This document shows, in pieces, positions 15,968 to 18,553 of a stretch of DNA of 18,553 nucleotides (within the stretch, counting starts at the first letter, position 1; each line of letters begins with the position of its first letter). Source of the DNA: JBJXHB01 sp046160725 (GTDB lineage: Bacteria; Pseudomonadota; Gammaproteobacteria; Burkholderiales; Burkholderiaceae_C); NCBI GenBank assembly GCA_046160725.1, contig JBJXHB010000037.1:1-18553 (forward strand), written 5' to 3'. The position numbers and the translations under genes were made by a program. The notes under the pieces were generated by a model. The model was not told the DNA's origin and searched no databases. It saw nothing but the letters and a program-made list of their open reading frames with translations.

Positions 15968-18553
15968 ATGACCGACCTGTCCGCCGAGTACAAGGCGCTT
16001 GCCGCGTACCGTCCGACGCACAAGGTGCGTTTTGTCACCGCCGCCAGCCTGTTCGACGGCCACGACGCGGCCATCAACATCATGCGCCGCATCCTGCAGG
16101 GCATGGGCGCCGAGGTCATCCACCTCGGCCACAACCGCAGCGTCGACGAGGTCGTGACTGCGGCGCTGCAGGAGGACGTGCAGGGCATCGCCGTCAGCAG
16201 CTACCAGGGTGGCCACAACGAGTACTTCGCCTACATGGTGGAGCTGTTGAAGGCGCGTGGCGGCGACGGCATCCAGGTCTTCGGCGGCGGCGGCGGCGTC
16301 ATCGTGCCGGCCGAGATCCGCGCGCTGGCCGAGCAGGGCGTGCGCATCTTCAGCCCGGAGGATGGCCAGCGCATGGGCCTGGCGGGGATGATCGGCGAGA
16401 TGGTGATGCGCTGCGACCGCGACATCGCCGGCGCCGCACCGGCCAGTGTGTCGGCGCTGCAGGGGCACGGCGAGGCGGCCTGGCGTGCGTTGGCGCAGAC
16501 CATCACGGCGCTGGAGAACGGCCGCGCCGACGCCGGCCTTGTCAGCGCGCTGCGCGACGCGGCGCAGACCCACCGGGCGCCGGTGATCGGCATCACCGGC
16601 ACCGGTGGCGCCGGCAAGAGCAGCCTGACCGACGAGCTGATCCGCCGCCTGCGGCTGGACCAGGACGATGCACTGCGCATTGCCGTGATCAGCATCGACC
16701 CCAGCCGGCGCAAGAGCGGTGGCGCGCTGCTGGGCGACCGCATCCGCATGAACGCCATCGGGCCCTGGAGCCGGGGCCCGAGGGTCTACATGCGCAGCCT
16801 GGCCACACGCGAGGCCGGCAGCGAGATTTCGGCTGCGCTTCCCGATGTGATTGCCGCCACCAGGGCCGCCGGCTTCGACCTGGTGATCGTCGAGACCTCG
16901 GGCATCGGCCAGGGCGACGCGGCCATCGTGCCGCACGTGGACGTGCCGATGTATGTGATGACGCCGGAGTACGGCGCGGCCAGCCAGCTCGAGAAGATCG
17001 ACATGCTGGACTTCGCCGAGTTCGTGGCCATCAACAAGTTCGACCGCAAGGGCTCGCTGGACGCCCTGCGCGACGTGGCCAAGCAGGTGCAGCGCAACCG
17101 CAATGCCTTCGGCACGCCGGCCGAGGCGATGCCCGTCTTCGGCACCATGGCCAGCCGCTTCAACGACGACGGCGTGACCGCGCTGTACCAGGCGCTCAAG
17201 CCGCGCCTGGCGGCGCTGGGGCTGGCGCTGGGCGATGGCCGCCTGCCCGCGGTCGCGACACGCCACAGCACCCAGCAGACGCCGGTGGTGCCGGGCGCGC
17301 GCTCGCGCTACCTGGCCGAGATCTCGGACGCCGTGCGTGGCTACAAGGCCCGCGCCCGGGCCCAGGCCCGGCTGGCGCGCGAGCTGCAGCAGCTGCGCTC
17401 GAGCCAGCGCATGCTGGCCGAGCGTGCGTATCCGGAGCTGGGCACGGGTGCGGGTGACGCCGTGCGGGCGCTGGACCTGGTGGCCGTGGAGCGCGAGTCG
17501 CGGCTGGACGCCGCCGCCAAGAAGCTGCTGGCGCAGTGGCCGGCCATGGTGGAGGCCTATGCCGGCGACGAATACGTGGTCCGCATCCGCGACAAGGAGC
17601 TGCGCACCGGGCTGGTCTATACCTCGCTGTCGGGCTCGCGCATCCGCAAGGTGTCGCTGCCGACCTACGAGGACCATGGCGAGCTGCTGAAGTGGCTGCT
17701 GCTGGAAAACGTGCCCGGCAGCTTCCCCTACACCGCCGGTGTCTTCGCCTTCAAGCGCGAGAACGAGGACCCGACCCGCATGTTCGCCGGCGAGGGCGAC
17801 GCCTTCCGCACCAACCGGCGCTTCAAGCTGGTCAGCGAGGGCATGCCGGCCAAGCGGCTGTCCACCGCCTTTGATTCGGTCACGCTCTACGGTTTCGACC
17901 CCGACCTGCGGCCGGACATCTACGGCAAGGTCGGCAACTCCGGCGTCAGCATCGCCACGCTGGAGGACCTGAAGGTGCTGTACGGCGGCTTCGACCTGTG
18001 CGCGCCCAACACCAGCGTGAGCATGACGATCAACGGCCCGGCGCCGACCATCCTGGCCATGTTCATGAACGCGGCCATCGACCAGCAGCTGGAAAAATTC
18101 GCCACCGACAACGGCCGCGAGCCCACCGACACCGAGGCGTCCAAGATCCGCGAGTGGGCGCTGGCCAATGTGCGCGGCACGGTGCAGGCCGACATCCTGA
18201 AGGAGGACCAGGGCCAGAACACCTGCATCTTCTCCACCGAGTTCAGCCTCAAGGTGATGGGTGATATCGCCCAGTACTTCATGCACCACAACGTGCGAAA
18301 CTTCTACTCGGTGTCGATCAGCGGCTATCACATCGCCGAGGCCGGCGCCAACCCGATCAGCCAGCTGGCCTTCACGCTCAGCAACGGTTTCACCTTCGTC
18401 GAGGCCTATCTCGCGCGCGGCATGCACATCGACGACTTCGCGCCCAACCTGAGCTTCTTCTTCAGCAACGGCATGGACCCGGAGTACACCGTGCTCGGCC
18501 GCGTGGCACGGCGCATCTGGGCGGTGGCGCTGCGCGACAAGTACGGCGCCAAC
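15968..18553 (+). CDS. icmF: Fused isobutyryl-CoA mutase IcmF (3' end outside window)
   Basis: An adenosylcobalamin enzyme fused to its own G-protein chaperone; it interconverts isobutyryl-CoA and n-butyryl-CoA, and some members also act on isovaleryl/pivalyl-CoA (family knowledge). The frame stays open for 862 codons to the window end; the family is about 1,090 aa, so roughly 230 residues are missing. Order: B12-binding domain (about 15-150) with SLFDGHDAAIN, H32 being the cobalt ligand, and SSYQGGH; MeaI-like GTPase (about 200-415) with Walker A GTGGAGKSS (211-219), DPSRRKSGG, and NKFD (356-359) for guanine; a linker; then the mutase barrel from about 530, with PYTAGVFAFKR, SISGYHIAEAGANP (H788) and FAPNLSFFF. 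F593 and Q750 replace the Tyr and Arg that methylmalonyl-CoA mutases use to bind the substrate carboxylate, arguing for isobutyryl-CoA mutase. Confidence 0.96.
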   Translation, partial: MTDLSAEYKALAAYRPTHKVRFVTAASLFDGHDAAINIMRRILQGMGAEVIHLGHNRSVDEVVTAALQEDVQGIAVSSYQGGHNEYFAYMVELLKARGGDGIQVFGGGGGVIVPAEIRALAEQGVRIFSPEDGQRMGLAGMIGEMVMRCDRDIAGAAPASVSALQGHGEAAWRALAQTITALENGRADAGLVSALRDAAQTHRAPVIGITGTGGAGKSSLTDELIRRLRLDQDDALRIAVISIDPSRRKSGGALLGDRIRMNAIGPWSRGPRVYMRSLATREAGSEISAALPDVIAATRAAGFDLVIVETSGIGQGDAAIVPHVDVPMYVMTPEYGAASQLEKIDMLDFAEFVAINKFDRKGSLDALRDVAKQVQRNRNAFGTPAEAMPVFGTMASRFNDDGVTALYQALKPRLAALGLALGDGRLPAVATRHSTQQTPVVPGARSRYLAEISDAVRGYKARARAQARLARELQQLRSSQRMLAERAYPELGTGAGDAVRALDLVAVERESRLDAAAKKLLAQWPAMVEAYAGDEYVVRIRDKELRTGLVYTSLSGSRIRKVSLPTYEDHGELLKWLLLENVPGSFPYTAGVFAFKRENEDPTRMFAGEGDAFRTNRRFKLVSEGMPAKRLSTAFDSVTLYGFDPDLRPDIYGKVGNSGVSIATLEDLKVLYGGFDLCAPNTSVSMTINGPAPTILAMFMNAAIDQQLEKFATDNGREPTDTEASKIREWALANVRGTVQADILKEDQGQNTCIFSTEFSLKVMGDIAQYFMHHNVRNFYSVSISGYHIAEAGANPISQLAFTLSNGFTFVEAYLARGMHIDDFAPNLSFFFSNGMDPEYTVLGRVARRIWAVALRDKYGAN

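Noticed and set aside
16283..16297. Run of five Gly codons in icmF, considered as a repeat or frameshift hotspot
   Set aside because: A glycine-rich stretch at this place in the B12 domain is, as far as I know, normal in IcmF proteins, and the frame continues intact.
15905..18427. Minus-strand open frame of 840 codons opposite icmF
   Set aside because: It is the antisense shadow of a well-supported gene in GC-rich DNA, rich in Ala, Gly, Arg, His and Gln, with no recognisable domain.

Overview
This is a chromosomal window of a high-G+C betaproteobacterium, most likely Burkholderiales of the Comamonadaceae / Rubrivivax-Leptothrix (Sphaerotilaceae) kind. The evidence is the strong G/C third-position bias, the gene order gmk-rpoZ-spoT followed by convergent greB, the 67-residue omega subunit, and a fused IcmF-type mutase. 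I found no insertion sequences, phage genes, tRNA or rRNA genes, CRISPR arrays or clear signs of recent transfer. No stretch over about 210 bases lacks a gene.

Layout. Bases 1-867 hold the C-terminal signalling half of a methyl-accepting chemotaxis protein. It ends in a CheR/CheB-docking pentapeptide. Bases 964-7439 form an acyl-CoA metabolism block: a CaiB/BaiF class III CoA-transferase (minus), then divergently a glutathione S-transferase-like protein, the carboxyltransferase subunit and the biotin-carboxylase/biotin-carrier subunit of an acyl-CoA carboxylase (all plus, the last two overlapping by 13 bases), then a convergent crotonase-family protein (minus) that lacks one of the two hydratase glutamates. 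Bases 7533-9111 hold a two-lobed glyoxalase-like (VOC) protein and a convergent dual-specificity-type protein phosphatase. Bases 9199-13059 are the housekeeping nucleotide/stringent-response cluster: gmk, rpoZ, a terminator, spoT, and convergent greB. Bases 13056-15763 (minus) carry an AraC-family regulator overlapping greB by ATGA and, upstream of it, a SAM-dependent methyltransferase with a regulatory domain. Bases 15968-18553 hold the first 862 codons of icmF, which runs off the window.

How the parts fit. gmk, rpoZ and spoT link GMP/GDP supply, RNA polymerase and (p)ppGpp turnover; greB rescues backtracked polymerase, so this block concerns transcription and its response to starvation. The acyl-CoA block and icmF both handle branched or carboxylated short-chain acyl-CoAs, but they lie about 8.5 kb apart and nothing shows that they belong to one pathway.

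I see no undescribed multi-gene system. The observations most worth checking are a consensus -10 box inside gmk within a cluster of unusual codons, the araC-greB start-stop overlap, the isobutyryl-CoA mutase specificity residues in icmF, the undefined substrate of the carboxylase, and the altered catalytic site of the crotonase homologue.
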